Part shown: positions 44,873 through 53,937 of the stretch, in pieces
How positions within the stretch are numbered: position 1 is the stretch's first letter
Layout: every line of letters starts with the position of its first letter
Source of the DNA: Hyphomicrobiales bacterium
GTDB lineage: Bacteria; Pseudomonadota; Alphaproteobacteria; Rhizobiales; Rhizobiaceae
Assembly: GCA_900469475.1 (NCBI GenBank)
Contig: UBXG01000010.1
Span: 62,001-126,000, forward strand
Direction of reading: 5' to 3'
DNA: 64,000 nt
Notes under the pieces: model-generated
What the model was told of the DNA's origin: nothing
Database searches by the model: none
The model's input: only the letters and a program-made list of their open reading frames with translations
Program-made: the position numbers and the translations under genes

Positions 44873-47539
44873 ATGACGAATTGGGTCTATACATTCGGCG
44901 ACGGCAAGGCCGAGGGGGGCGCCGGCGATTTTGAGCGGCTCGGCGGCAAGGGCGCTAATCTTGCGGAAATGTGCAATCTCGGCCTGCCGGTTCCGCCGGG
45001 CCTGACGATCGTCAGCGACGTCTGCACCTTCTATTACAAGAACGGCCGCAAGATTCCCGAAGAGCTGAAGCCGCAGGTCATGCGGGGTTTGCAGCGGATG
45101 CAGGCCATTACCGGACGCAGGTTCGGCGATACCGCGCGGCCGCTGCTGGTTTCCGTGCGTTCCGGCGGCCGTGCCTCGATGCCGGGCATGATGGATACCG
45201 TCCTCAATCTCGGCCTCAACGACGCCACGGTGCAGGCTCTCGGCCATGATGCCGGCGACGCTCGTTTTGCCTGGGACAGCTACCGCCGCTTCATCCAGAT
45301 GTATGCCGATGTCGTCATGGGCCTCGACAACGAGGTCTTCGAAGAGATTCTGGAGGATGAAAAGGCGCGGTTCGGCCATGAGTTCGATACAGATCTCACC
45401 GCCGTCGAATGGCAGCACGTCGTCTCGATCTACAAGAGCGTCATCGAGGAAGAGTTGGGCGAAGCCTTTCCGCAGGAGCCGGAGGTTCAGCTCTGGGGCG
45501 CTGTCGGTGCCGTTTTTGCCAGCTGGATGAATGCGCGCGCCGTCACCTATCGCCAATTGCACAATATTCCCGAGGCATGGGGAACCGCCGTCAACATTCA
45601 GGCGATGGTGTTCGGCAATCTCGGCAATTCGTCCGCGACAGGCGTTGCTTTTACGCGCAATCCATCGACGGGGGAGAAGGAGCTTTACGGCGAATTCCTC
45701 GTCAATGCGCAGGGCGAAGATGTCGTTGCCGGCATCCGCACGCCGCAAAGCATCACGGAAGTCGCCCGCATCGCCTCCGGCTATGAAAAGCCGTCGATGG
45801 AAAAGCTGATGCCGGAAGCCTTTGCCGAGTTCCGCAGCATCTGCGCGCAGCTGGAAGCGCATTACCGCGACGTGCAGGATCTGGAGTTCACCATCGAGCG
45901 CGGCAAGCTCTGGATGCTGCAGACCCGCAATGCCAAGCGTACCACCAAGGCGGCGATGAAGATCGCCGTCGACATGGTCGACGAGGGGCTGATTACCGAG
46001 GATGAGGCGGTTTCCCGCATCGATCCGACGTCGCTGGATCAGCTTCTGCATCCGACGATCGATCCGCGCGTCCCTCGCGAGGTCATCGGCTCCGGTCTCC
46101 CAGCATCGCCGGGTGCGGCGACGGGCGAAATCGTGTTCACCGCAGAAGAGGCGATCGTTGCCGAGGAAGAAGGCCGCAAGGCTATTCTCGTACGGATCGA
46201 GACGAGCCCTGAAGATATTCATGGCATGCATGCCGCCGAGGCGATCCTGACCACCCGCGGCGGCATGACGAGCCACGCGGCCGTCGTTGCCCGCGGCATG
46301 GGCATTCCCTGCGTCGTCGGCGCCGGCACCATGCGCATCGACATTCGCAACGAAAAGCTGATCGGCATCGGCGTCACCTTGAAGAAGGGCGACATCGTCA
46401 CGATAGACGGATCTACCGGCCAGGTGCTGAAGGGCGAAGTGCCCATGATCCAGCCGGAGCTTTCGGGCGATTTCGGGCGCATCATGGCCTGGGCAGACCG
46501 CTCGCGCCGCATGACGGTGCGCACCAATGCCGACACGCCTGCCGATGCACGGGCTGCTCGCTCTTTCGGCGCCGAGGGCATCGGCCTTTGCCGCACCGAG
46601 CACATGTTCTTCGAAGGCGACCGTATCCATGTGATGCGCGAGATGATCCTTGCGGAGGACGAAGCGGGGCGCCGTGCCGCCCTTGCCAAACTCATGCCAA
46701 TGCAGCGGCTCGATTTCACCGGCCTGTTCACCATCATGCATGGCCTGCCGGTGACGATCCGCCTGCTCGATCCGCCGCTGCACGAATTCCTGCCGAAGAC
46801 GGATGAGGAGATTGCCGAAGTGGCCGGGATCATGGGCATGGAGCCGGCTGCGCTGCGCCAGCGGGTCGATGCGCTGCACGAGTTCAATCCCATGCTCGGC
46901 CATCGCGGCTGCCGGTTGGCGATTTCCTATCCGGAGATCGTCGAAATGCAGGCACGCGCGATTTTCGAGGCCGCGGTTCTCGCTGCGCGCGAAACAGGCG
47001 CGGCGGTCGTGCCGGAAATCATGGTGCCGCTGGTCGGCCTGCGCTCGGAGCTGGATTACGTCAAGGCCCGCATCGACGAGGTGGCGCGCGCCGTGATGAC
47101 CGAAGCGAAGATGAAGATCGACTATCTCGTCGGCACGATGATCGAGCTACCGCGCGCGGCCTTGCGCGCCCACATCATCGCTGAGGCTGCCGAGTTTTTC
47201 TCCTTCGGCACGAACGACCTGACCCAGACGACATTCGGCATGTCACGCGACGATGCCGCCGCCTTCATTCCGACCTATCAGCGCAAGGGCATCATCGAGC
47301 ATGACCCCTTTATTTCGCTCGATTTCGATGGGGTCGGTGAACTCATCCGTATCGCGTCGGAGCGTGGCCGCCGCACGCGCAACGACATGAAGCTCGGCAT
47401 CTGCGGCGAGCATGGCGGCGACCCCGCCTCGATTCACTTTTGCGAGGATATCGGGCTGGACTACGTGTCCTGTTCGCCGTTCCGTGTGCCGATAGCGCGG
47501 CTTGCGGCGGCGCAGGCGGCGATCAAAGGGCGGGCTTGA
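44873..47539 (+). CDS. ppdK: Pyruvate, phosphate dikinase
   Basis: Interconverts pyruvate+ATP+Pi and PEP+AMP+PPi; in rhizobia it is a gluconeogenic or anaplerotic enzyme. The 888-residue protein has the ATP-grasp N-terminal domain (GGKGANLAEM, SVRSGGRASMPGMMDT), the phosphohistidine in TRGGMTSHAAVVARGMGIPC (about His468), and the PEP/pyruvate barrel with SFGTNDLTQTTFG and the catalytic Cys in GICGEHGGDP. The ATG follows GGAGGAG and GGAGACG. An inverted repeat of TGTTGCA type lies upstream. Confidence 0.97.
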   Translation: MTNWVYTFGDGKAEGGAGDFERLGGKGANLAEMCNLGLPVPPGLTIVSDVCTFYYKNGRKIPEELKPQVMRGLQRMQAITGRRFGDTARPLLVSVRSGGRASMPGMMDTVLNLGLNDATVQALGHDAGDARFAWDSYRRFIQMYADVVMGLDNEVFEEILEDEKARFGHEFDTDLTAVEWQHVVSIYKSVIEEELGEAFPQEPEVQLWGAVGAVFASWMNARAVTYRQLHNIPEAWGTAVNIQAMVFGNLGNSSATGVAFTRNPSTGEKELYGEFLVNAQGEDVVAGIRTPQSITEVARIASGYEKPSMEKLMPEAFAEFRSICAQLEAHYRDVQDLEFTIERGKLWMLQTRNAKRTTKAAMKIAVDMVDEGLITEDEAVSRIDPTSLDQLLHPTIDPRVPREVIGSGLPASPGAATGEIVFTAEEAIVAEEEGRKAILVRIETSPEDIHGMHAAEAILTTRGGMTSHAAVVARGMGIPCVVGAGTMRIDIRNEKLIGIGVTLKKGDIVTIDGSTGQVLKGEVPMIQPELSGDFGRIMAWADRSRRMTVRTNADTPADARAARSFGAEGIGLCRTEHMFFEGDRIHVMREMILAEDEAGRRAALAKLMPMQRLDFTGLFTIMHGLPVTIRLLDPPLHEFLPKTDEEIAEVAGIMGMEPAALRQRVDALHEFNPMLGHRGCRLAISYPEIVEMQARAIFEAAVLAARETGAAVVPEIMVPLVGLRSELDYVKARIDEVARAVMTEAKMKIDYLVGTMIELPRAALRAHIIAEAAEFFSFGTNDLTQTTFGMSRDDAAAFIPTYQRKGIIEHDPFISLDFDGVGELIRIASERGRRTRNDMKLGICGEHGGDPASIHFCEDIGLDYVSCSPFRVPIARLAAAQAAIKGRA

Positions 47540-47564
47540 TTTTCCAAATCTGGATGTTCGTGGA

Positions 47565-47846
47565 TCAGTGGCGCCAGTAGCCGCGATGATAGTAATATCC
47601 AGGACCGCCAACGACGATGGTTGGACCCCAGAAGAAATCATCGTTGCTTTCCATGAAAGCTCGCTGATCCGCGCGTCGGCTAAGATCCTGATTCATCAGG
47701 CAATTGGCAAAATTCTGACTGCCTGGCTTGAAGCCATAGCCACTGCATCTGGACTCGTCGGCTGCTCGAATTTGCTCGGCCGTCTGGCAGGAGGAAAGCG
47801 CAAGCATGATGGCGAGGAGAGATAGTACGGAAGCTGCGATACGCAT
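47565..47846 (-). CDS. Small hypothetical lipoprotein
   Basis: A 93-residue lipoprotein with the lipobox ALSSCQ (Cys20). The mature part is short, with two further Cys (SRCSGYGF, NCLMNQ), and ends in a Gly/Tyr-rich tail (GGPGYYYHRGYWRH). The pattern resembles small envelope lipoproteins widespread in rhizobia. No function is known. It is convergent with ppdK. Confidence 0.8.
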   Translation of the reverse strand: MRIAASVLSLLAIMLALSSCQTAEQIRAADESRCSGYGFKPGSQNFANCLMNQDLSRRADQRAFMESNDDFFWGPTIVVGGPGYYYHRGYWRH

Positions 47847-47937
47847 GACATGTTATCCTGAATGCGGATTTACAGGCAAAAACTATAGCGCCGCGCGTGG
47901 TGGCGCGAAAGGCGTATTCCGCCGCAGGCAGGGTTGC

Positions 47938-48363
47938 TTACGCCGCTTCCCTCGGCTTTGCCGGCATCCGCTGCAAGAGATCGACGAAGGCATCGGCGAA
48001 GCGCAGCAGGTGCTCGGTCTCCCCGTCGGGTTGCAGGAGGCGGATTTCCGCGCCATCTTCGTCCAGCGCGGCAAAGAGGGTGCGCATCGTCGCGTCTCCT
48101 TCCGGAATTCGCAGCACCGCCAATCTGCGGCAATCCGGTATCAGCCCTTCAGCCGGCAGATCGAACAGGAAATCGCCCTGTACGGCCGAAGCCGCCTTGC
48201 GCACGGCTTCGCAGAAGCCGGGCTCGCCACCGGAAAAACCCTCGAGCGAAAGCTCCAGTTCCAGCAGTTCCAGCGGCAGAAACGGGTCGCTCGCTTCGGC
48301 TCCGGTAATCGTTGCTCCCGGCAGCGACTGGGCCGCGACGTCTTGAGAAAGCATCGGTTCCAT
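47938..48363 (-). CDS. Hypothetical acidic protein
   Basis: A 141-residue, strongly acidic protein (LPLELLELELSLEGFSGGE) without a signal peptide or helix. I do not recognise a family. ATG 48363 has AAAGGACTTG upstream, which decides the start over the GTG at 48381. GC and codon use resemble its neighbours. Confidence 0.65.
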   Translation of the reverse strand: MEPMLSQDVAAQSLPGATITGAEASDPFLPLELLELELSLEGFSGGEPGFCEAVRKAASAVQGDFLFDLPAEGLIPDCRRLAVLRIPEGDATMRTLFAALDEDGAEIRLLQPDGETEHLLRFADAFVDLLQRMPAKPREAA

Positions 48364-48595
48364 CTCATCAAGTCCTTTCACAGCCTCGATAAAACGCTAA
48401 AGAATGGCCTTTTTTAGGAATTTAAGCAAGTGCTCACGTTTTTGGTCTAGGCGTTACTGGTTTGAGCTTCGACAAAACATTGGACGACGATGCCGTGACA
48501 TTCGATTTATTTTCGGCATTTCTTGATCTAAACATAAGTCGCTTTCCGGGATTCGGTGCATCCGGCTTCCGATCCGACGCGCCGACGAGCCCTTG

Positions 48596-49528
48596 ATGAC
48601 CATTCGTTTCGACCGTCCTGTTTCACATGCCGCCCGTGCCGCGCGTTTGATCGCTTCATTTGCATTGGTGCTCTGTGGCGTGACGCTGATCGGCCACCGT
48701 TTTGCGCCGCTGGAAACGCCTTATTTCGTCCTGCTGCTACTGATTTCTGCCGGCTGCGCGATCCTGGCGGTGCTACTGGCGCTGGTCGGTTTGGCCCAAC
48801 TATGGCAGAGCGCTGCCATTGGCGGCGTCTCCGCCGTCAAGGCGGTTGTCTATGCCGCTCTGCCGCTCGCCATTCTAGGCCTCGGCACCGAGCGCTACTG
48901 GACGCGCCCGCATATTTATGAGATTTCGACCGACCTCAACGATCCGCCGGAATGGCTGACGACCCCGGATGCGCGGCAACTGTGGCTGCCGCCGCGCCAT
49001 CTAGTGACGCAGCAGGAACGCGAGGCGCAGTTCGAGGCCTATCCCGCCTTGATCAGCCGTCGTTACGAGGGTGCGTCCGACCGCGTGTTGGAAGCGGTGC
49101 GCAAGGTCGCGCATGATCGCCACATCACCATCATCAAGGCTGAAGGCGCCGATGTCGCGGATCCGAACGGCAACGTGAAGCCGAAACGCCGTACACGCCC
49201 GCAGACCGCCAATCCGGCGCAGGACGGCAGCGCCGCCGGTGATGTGCCCGCCATTGTTCCCGTGCCGACCCCGCGTCCCTTCCGCGATGGAGTTGCGGAA
49301 CTCATCCGCCAGAATACCGACGTCATCCTGCAGGGTGAAACGCGAACCCGCATTTTCGGCCTGCCATGCGATATATTGATCCGCATTCGCGAGGAGGCGG
49401 AAACGACGCTCGTCGATATTCGCGTCGCCTCCCGCTACGGCCAGGATGATCTCGGCGTCAGCGCCGATCTGGCCGATGACTATTTAAAGGCACTGGATGC
49501 GGAACTGCTCGGCATTGCCGGAAGCTGA
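48596..49528 (+). CDS. DUF1499 family membrane protein
   Basis: A 310-residue protein with three N-terminal membrane helices (about 20-40, 45-68, 78-97) followed by a DUF1499 domain (IYEISTDLNDPPEW, RRYEGASDRVLEAVRKVAHDR, IFGLPCDILIRIREE, DIRVASRYGQDDLG). A Pro/Lys-rich insertion sits mid-domain (about 195-230). Function unknown. A TTG lies one codon upstream of the chosen ATG. Confidence 0.88.
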   Translation: MTIRFDRPVSHAARAARLIASFALVLCGVTLIGHRFAPLETPYFVLLLLISAGCAILAVLLALVGLAQLWQSAAIGGVSAVKAVVYAALPLAILGLGTERYWTRPHIYEISTDLNDPPEWLTTPDARQLWLPPRHLVTQQEREAQFEAYPALISRRYEGASDRVLEAVRKVAHDRHITIIKAEGADVADPNGNVKPKRRTRPQTANPAQDGSAAGDVPAIVPVPTPRPFRDGVAELIRQNTDVILQGETRTRIFGLPCDILIRIREEAETTLVDIRVASRYGQDDLGVSADLADDYLKALDAELLGIAGS

Positions 49529-49540
49529 GTTTCCCAATCT

Positions 49541-49669
49541 CTCCTTCTCCCCTCGGGGAGAAGGTGGCCCGAAGGGTCGGATGAGGGGGCTTGCCGCTTT
49601 GGATGCGGGAATTTTCGTGCTCTTGACACCCCCTCACCCTGCCCTCTCCCCGAGGGGAGAGGGGGAACC
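49541..49669. repeat. Rhizobial intergenic composite palindrome
   Basis: Two perfect hairpins, CCTTCTCCCC/GGGGAGAAGG (49543-49564) and CCCTCTCCCC/GGGGAGAGGG (49642-49663), are joined by an outer inverted pair TGAGGGGG (49582-49589) and CCCCCTCA (49629-49636). This nested structure and the CTCCTTCTCCCC-TCGGGGAG core match a repeat found many times in rhizobial chromosomes. It lies between the DUF1499 gene and the convergent MBL gene. Confidence 0.85.
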
Positions 49670-49717
49670 GTGCCCGCCATCAAACTTCTGAAATCGCGGA
49701 TAATCACCCGTCTCAGC

Positions 49718-50626
49718 TCACACAGGACGATAGGCGCCCAGGAGCGCCGGCGGTCCATCGGTTTCCACCTGACCCTTCTCGATCAGGTCTTCCAGGTGTG
49801 CCAGCACCGAAAGGGCGGCTGCGCCATGCAGGCGCGGGTCCGTATCGCGATAGATGGCTTTCACCATGTCCGGGATCAGCCGGTCGCCGGCCTTGATGCG
49901 CTCCAGCACGGCGCGCTCGCGCATGCGGCGGTGGGTTCTGAGGCCGCGCATGAAGGAGGCTGGCTCCTTTACCGGACCGCCGTGACCGGGCAGAAACAAC
50001 CGGTCGTCGCGTGCAAGAAGACGTTCCAGCGAGGTCATATAATCCGCCATCGAACCATCCGGCGGCGCGACGATCGAGGTCGCCCAGGCCATGACATGGT
50101 CGGCCGAAAAGACGATGCCGGTGCCGTCGAGTGCGAAGCAGGCGTGGTTGGCCGTATGGCCCGGCGTCAGCAGCGCCGTCAGCTGCCAGCCGTCTCCGGC
50201 GACGCTTTGACCATCGGCAAGCACGATGTCAGGCCGAAACTCCATGTCGGAGCTTTCGGCAAAAGGATTAACCTCGCCCTGATGGAGCGGGCGCGCAGCA
50301 CGGTGCGGCCCTTCGCCGACGGTCAGCGCCCCCGTTGCCTCCTTCAATCGCTTGGCCAGCGGCGAGTGATCGCGATGGGTGTGGCTGACGAAGATATGCG
50401 TGACCTCGCGCCCCTTCAGCGCCGCCATCAGGGCAGCGAAATGCTCGTCATTCTCCGGACCGGGATCGATGACGGCGACGGAAGGGCCGCCGACGATGTA
50501 GCTGTTGGTGCCGTGGAACGTGAAGGCGCTGGGATTGTTGACCGTCATCCGCTCGATACCGGGCGCAATGGGAACGGCCCGGCCATAGGCGGGTTCGAAG
50601 GCGAGGTCGAAGTCAGGCGTACTCAT
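49718..50626 (-). CDS. Metallo-beta-lactamase-fold hydrolase (LACTB2-like)
   Basis: A 302-residue MBL hydrolase. Metal motif HTHRDHSP (HxHxDH), His in LTPGHTANHA, Asp in FSADHVMAW and His in FLPGHGGPV. The C-terminal winged-helix-like part (LHGAAALSVLAHLEDLIEKGQV) is the LACTB2/hydroxyacylglutathione-hydrolase-like type. The substrate is unknown. It is coupled (ATGA) to the upstream cupin gene. Confidence 0.92.
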   Translation of the reverse strand: MSTPDFDLAFEPAYGRAVPIAPGIERMTVNNPSAFTFHGTNSYIVGGPSVAVIDPGPENDEHFAALMAALKGREVTHIFVSHTHRDHSPLAKRLKEATGALTVGEGPHRAARPLHQGEVNPFAESSDMEFRPDIVLADGQSVAGDGWQLTALLTPGHTANHACFALDGTGIVFSADHVMAWATSIVAPPDGSMADYMTSLERLLARDDRLFLPGHGGPVKEPASFMRGLRTHRRMRERAVLERIKAGDRLIPDMVKAIYRDTDPRLHGAAALSVLAHLEDLIEKGQVETDGPPALLGAYRPV

Positions 50627-50925
50627 GATTGTTTGTATTCGATTTCGATAAAGGACATCGGCTCGGTGCCGGCATTGACGACATTGTGCTCGGCGCCTGC
50701 CTCACGCCGATAGGCGGCACCCTTGGCGATATCGACCCGCCTGTCGCCGCCCGGCTCCTCCAGCAGAAACTGGCAATCGGTCATCGGCACCACGACATAG
50801 CCGAGGCCATGGACATGATGCCCGGTATCGGCGCCCGGCTCGAAATCCCAGCGCGTGATGCGGCAAACCGCGTCATCGAGAAGCACGGTAGGCACAGCCG
50901 GAGGGCGGGCGCGAAACTGGCTCAT
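50623..50925 (-). CDS. Small cupin-domain protein
   Basis: A 100-residue single cupin: TRWDFEPGADTGHHVHGLGYVVVPM with the HxH metal pair, and YRREAGAEHNVVNAG with the second His. It is probably a small sensor or a mono-cupin enzyme. ATG 50925 overlaps the MBL gene by ATGA, so the two are one operon. Confidence 0.88.
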   Translation of the reverse strand: MSQFRARPPAVPTVLLDDAVCRITRWDFEPGADTGHHVHGLGYVVVPMTDCQFLLEEPGGDRRVDIAKGAAYRREAGAEHNVVNAGTEPMSFIEIEYKQS

Positions 50926-51083
50926 CAAGCCTCCTTATTTGGAATGCAGTGCAACAAGACCTATCATAGCCGCCTGGAAAGCACACAGAAATATGCGTCC
51001 GTGCATCACTTAGTCATTGTAGCGCGATGCGACCTTTGCTAATCAGACGCCGGTTTGGCTGGCATGACAGCCATTTCCCATGT

Positions 51084-51158
51084 TGGGGCGTCGCCAAGCG
51101 GTAAGGCACCGGTTTTTGGTACCGGCATTCCCAGGTTCGAATCCTGGCGCCCCAGCCA
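51084..51158 (+). tRNA. tRNA-Gln (TTG anticodon)
   Basis: Complete cloverleaf of 75 bases with encoded CCA: acceptor TGGGGCG/CGCCCCA, anticodon stem CCGGT/ACCGG around a loop with TTG, T arm CCAGG-TTCGAAT-CCTGG. Discriminator base G. Confidence 0.96.
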
Positions 51159-51213
51159 CATCCTATCCTCTTTGTACTGAGACAGTGGTCGCTAGGTGCG
51201 CGACTCCAAACGC

Positions 51214-51245
51214 AACGGGCGACCTTTCAGGCCGCCCGTTTATAT
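51214..51245. terminator. Terminator shared by tRNA-Gln and the convergent lipoprotein gene
   Basis: AACGGGCG (51214-51221) and CGCCCGTT (51233-51240) form a perfect stem with TATATT after it on the plus strand. It lies between the tRNA and the minus-strand lipoprotein gene. Confidence 0.75.
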
Positions 51246-51269
51246 TGTCTCGGGATGAAGCTTTTGGCC

Positions 51270-51695
51270 TTAGTCCGCTTGTTCAGCTTTTGCAGTCTTT
51301 TCCGGCGGAGCCAGAAGCTCGGCGCAATAGGACGAACCGCTGACGCCAGGCTGGTCGCCGAGAATCTTGACCGAGCGGATTTCGTAGCTCTGGTTGGTGA
51401 CGATGTCGGCCTTGCAGCTGAGGGAGCGCTTGCCGGCTTTCTTGCCTTCCTTGTTGACGACGGTGACGTTCTTGTAGCCGCCACGCCAAGTGTAGACGCG
51501 ATTGCCGCCTTCGTCGCGGTCGGAGAGCGGCGGTCCGTAAGCCGCGAAGAAGCGGCCTGCAGACTGGCCCTGCCAGCGATCCTGAACGGGGTTCTTCGCA
51601 AGCAGCGGCAGGGCTGCTGTCGTTGTTGTCGTCGTGGTGCTGCAACCGGCCAGCGCCAGCAACAGTCCAGCCGCGGTGATCATGCGGATATTCAT
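51270..51695 (-). CDS. Hypothetical lipoprotein with poly-Thr tract
   Basis: A 141-residue lipoprotein: signal peptide ending in the lipobox LALAGCST (Cys18), directly followed by seven Thr. The soluble part has FFAAYGPPLSDRDEGGNRVYTWRGG, NVTVVNKEGKK and two Cys (LSCKADIV, SSYCAELL). The pattern is seen in small rhizobial envelope lipoproteins of unknown function. The ATG follows AAGGACGACACG. Confidence 0.82.
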   Translation of the reverse strand: MNIRMITAAGLLLALAGCSTTTTTTTAALPLLAKNPVQDRWQGQSAGRFFAAYGPPLSDRDEGGNRVYTWRGGYKNVTVVNKEGKKAGKRSLSCKADIVTNQSYEIRSVKILGDQPGVSGSSYCAELLAPPEKTAKAEQAD

Positions 51696-51998
51696 CGTGT
51701 CGTCCTTGAGCTTCTGTCACGCAAAGGTCGCGGAAAAGCCGCGCTGTCCCACGACATTTCCACCTGTCCCGCTTAGGGCTTTAGCGCCAAAGCCGGCAAA
51801 AGAAAATTCCTATCATTGTGTACAAACGGGATTTTACTTGATCTGTTGCGTCTTTTGCACGCCGGCATTTTCGGCCGCTGTTTCCTGCCGATTTTCTAGG
51901 CAGATGCGGGTGTAATTTTTTCGTCAAAAATCAAAGGGTTTTTTGAGATTGGTGCTTGTGCATCAAAAATGGCTGGTCTATAGAAGCGCCGCTGGTCA
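51696..51998. other. Upstream region of tRNA-Pro
   Basis: 303 bases with no supported gene. The last part is AT-rich and holds the tRNA-Pro promoter. The first half (to 51780) is the lipoprotein promoter region. Confidence 0.5.
51956..51983 (+). promoter_or_regulatory. Probable promoter of tRNA-Pro
   Basis: A -35 of TTGTGC (51956-51961) and a -10 of CTATAG (51978-51983), 16 bases apart, sit 15 bases before the tRNA. They fit the rhizobial housekeeping pattern CTTGAC-N17-CTATAT loosely. Confidence 0.5.
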
Positions 51999-52075
51999 CG
52001 GAGTGTAGCGCAGTCTGGTAGCGCACCACGTTCGGGACGTGGGGGTCGAGTGTTCGAATCACTCCACTCCGACCA
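51999..52075 (+). tRNA. tRNA-Pro (CGG anticodon)
   Basis: Complete 77-base tRNA with encoded CCA: acceptor CGGAGTG/CACTCCG, anticodon stem CCACG/CGTGG around TTCGGGA (CGG anticodon), T arm GAGTG-TTCGAAT-CACTC. Discriminator A. Confidence 0.96.
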
Positions 52076-52455
52076 GCTTAAAATACTGATCCTGTTCCCG
52101 AAAAATCCCCCGTTTAAGAATACTGTCTGGCTGGCTTGCGCAAGGCCGGAGTGGTTCCGCTAATATCGTCGCGGCATTTCTATTACGCCGTCCCGCTCCC
52201 CGCTGCGGGCCGTATGGAGTTTTGCTACAATTCTTCTGGTGCCCGTCGGCCGTTTCCCCACTCCATCGGCTCACATCCAAACCACGTCTTAGATATGCTT
52301 TTGCAAAACCGGCTCTTTTTGTCGCCCGAAGCACCATGTACAAGGAAGAGGGACGTGCATCCGACTCAGGGCGAGAGTTCGGCTGGCAGGTGTTGGAGCG
52401 GAGTAACGGAATGGATCTTGTGGACGGGGTGGCCAGATTGGTTGGGGAGACGATC
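52076..52455. other. Spacer between tRNA-Pro and the pentapeptide-repeat gene
   Basis: 380 bases. An open frame on the plus strand runs into the pentapeptide gene from 52222, but its N-terminal part is not protein-like and has no ribosome binding site. No terminator or RNA is seen. Confidence 0.4.
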
Positions 52456-53220
52456 ATGGGGTGGCGCCGGCGTAACGATGCTTTGCGCGGTGATGCTGTC
52501 GGAAAGAGATCGGGAATCGCAACCTTCTTTGGGGTGCCGGCGTTGAGCGCCGCATTTCTTCTGGGTTCCGGCGGTAGTGCCCTGCGCGCCGGCGATTGCG
52601 GCAATGTCGCCGGGCCGGGACTGGATTGGAGTGGCTGCAGCAAGGCCAATATCATGCTGCAGAGCAGCGACCTGAAAGGCGCCAATCTGGCCGGCGCGCA
52701 TTTCGACAGCACTGATCTCAGCGACACCAACCTGACCTCGGCCAACCTCGAAAAGGCTACCCTCGTGCGTGCCTGGCTGAAGAATGCCAAGGCCGATGGC
52801 GCCAACTTCGCCAAGATCGAGGCATACCGCTCCGATTTCAGCAACGCTAATGCCAACGGCGCGTCCTTTGCCAATGCCGAATTGCAGCGGGCCGAATTTG
52901 CCGGCGCACAGCTGAAGAACGCTGATTTTCAGAAAGCGGAACTCGGCCGCGCCGATTTCGACAAGGCCGTACTGACGGGGGCGAATTTCTCCTTCGCCAA
53001 TCTCTCGCGCGCGACCTTGAACGGTGCGGTGATGGACGGATCGACCTCCTTCAGCGGCGCCTTCATGTATCTGACGCGCATCGAGGGTCTCGATCTGTCG
53101 AACGCAAGCGGTCTGCAGCAGGCCCAGATCAATCTGGCTTGCGGGGACAATACGACCATATTGCCGTCTTGGCTGAAGGCGCCGTCCAGCTGGCCTTGCC
53201 CTCCCGACGATAAGGACTGA
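52456..53220 (+). CDS. Exported pentapeptide-repeat protein
   Basis: A 254-residue protein: a probable signal segment (about 19-45, ending ALRA), then about 30 tandem A(N/D)LxX-type pentapeptide repeats (about 65-225) such as ANLAGAHFDSTDLSDTNL and ANFSFANLSRATLNGA, which form a right-handed quadrilateral beta-helix, and a C-terminal part with Cys. Function unknown; some relatives bind DNA gyrase, but an exported location argues against that. ATG 52456 has GGGGAG upstream; ATG 52411 is an alternative. Confidence 0.82.
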   Translation: MGWRRRNDALRGDAVGKRSGIATFFGVPALSAAFLLGSGGSALRAGDCGNVAGPGLDWSGCSKANIMLQSSDLKGANLAGAHFDSTDLSDTNLTSANLEKATLVRAWLKNAKADGANFAKIEAYRSDFSNANANGASFANAELQRAEFAGAQLKNADFQKAELGRADFDKAVLTGANFSFANLSRATLNGAVMDGSTSFSGAFMYLTRIEGLDLSNASGLQQAQINLACGDNTTILPSWLKAPSSWPCPPDDKD

Positions 53221-53257
53221 TAGTCTCTCCAGGACGGAACTTTGAAAGACCAAGTCA

Positions 53258-53755
53258 ATGTTTGCAGAAAAAGCGGTCCAGCACGACAGCAAATCCGAAT
53301 TCTATCGAGAACTTGCGGATCAGCTGAAGGCCTTGCTTGACGGTGAGCACGATTGGATTGCCAACGCGGCCAATACTTCTGCATTGATCTACCAGATGCT
53401 GCCGGACCTCAATTGGGCGGGCTTCTATTTCCTTCAGCGGGAAGACGAGCTTGTGCTGGGGCCGTTCCAGGGCAAGCCAGCCTGCGTCCGCATTGCCGTC
53501 GGTCGCGGCGTCTGCGGTACGGCGGTCGAAAGGGCGCAGTCGATCCTCGTCGAGGACGTGCATGCCTTTCCCGGTCACATTGCCTGCGATGCGGCCTCGC
53601 GCTCGGAGCTGGTCGTGCCGCTCCTTCGCAATGGAAAGGTCTTCGGCGTCATCGATCTCGACAGCCCGCTTCCCGGCCGCTTTGATGGTGACGATCAGGC
53701 CGGCATCGAGGCGCTTGCCGCGATTTATGCTGCCTCAAGCGAAGCGAATAGGTAA
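53258..53755 (+). CDS. Free methionine-(R)-sulfoxide reductase (GAF-type)
   Basis: A 165-residue GAF-domain enzyme that reduces free Met-R-sulfoxide. The three catalytic Cys are Cys76, Cys86 and Cys110, with spacing of 10 and 24 residues equal to that of E. coli YebR/fRMsr. Blocks: NWAGFYFLQ, GKPACVRIAVGRGVCGTA and HIACDAASRSELVVPL. It lies directly before msrB and msrA, a repair set for oxidised methionine. Confidence 0.9.
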   Translation: MFAEKAVQHDSKSEFYRELADQLKALLDGEHDWIANAANTSALIYQMLPDLNWAGFYFLQREDELVLGPFQGKPACVRIAVGRGVCGTAVERAQSILVEDVHAFPGHIACDAASRSELVVPLLRNGKVFGVIDLDSPLPGRFDGDDQAGIEALAAIYAASSEANR

Positions 53756-53937
53756 AGCGCGGGAAGGGTGAGGCGTCACGCCGTCGTGATCGATATGGCA
53801 AATAGATCATGCGATGCCTATATTGGCTCTGCAACCACTCCCTTAGCGCTGATCGAGCTTATTCCGGCCTTCTCCAGTCCTCATTGAGGGCGTCAGGCCA
53901 AGCTCGGAAGGCGTGCCAAGGGGCAAGGAGAACAACA

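Noticed and set aside
52136..52546. 136-codon open frame between tRNA-Pro and the pentapeptide gene
   Set aside because: Composition is Arg/Ser/Pro/Cys-skewed and it runs in another frame over the pentapeptide-repeat start; no ribosome binding site.
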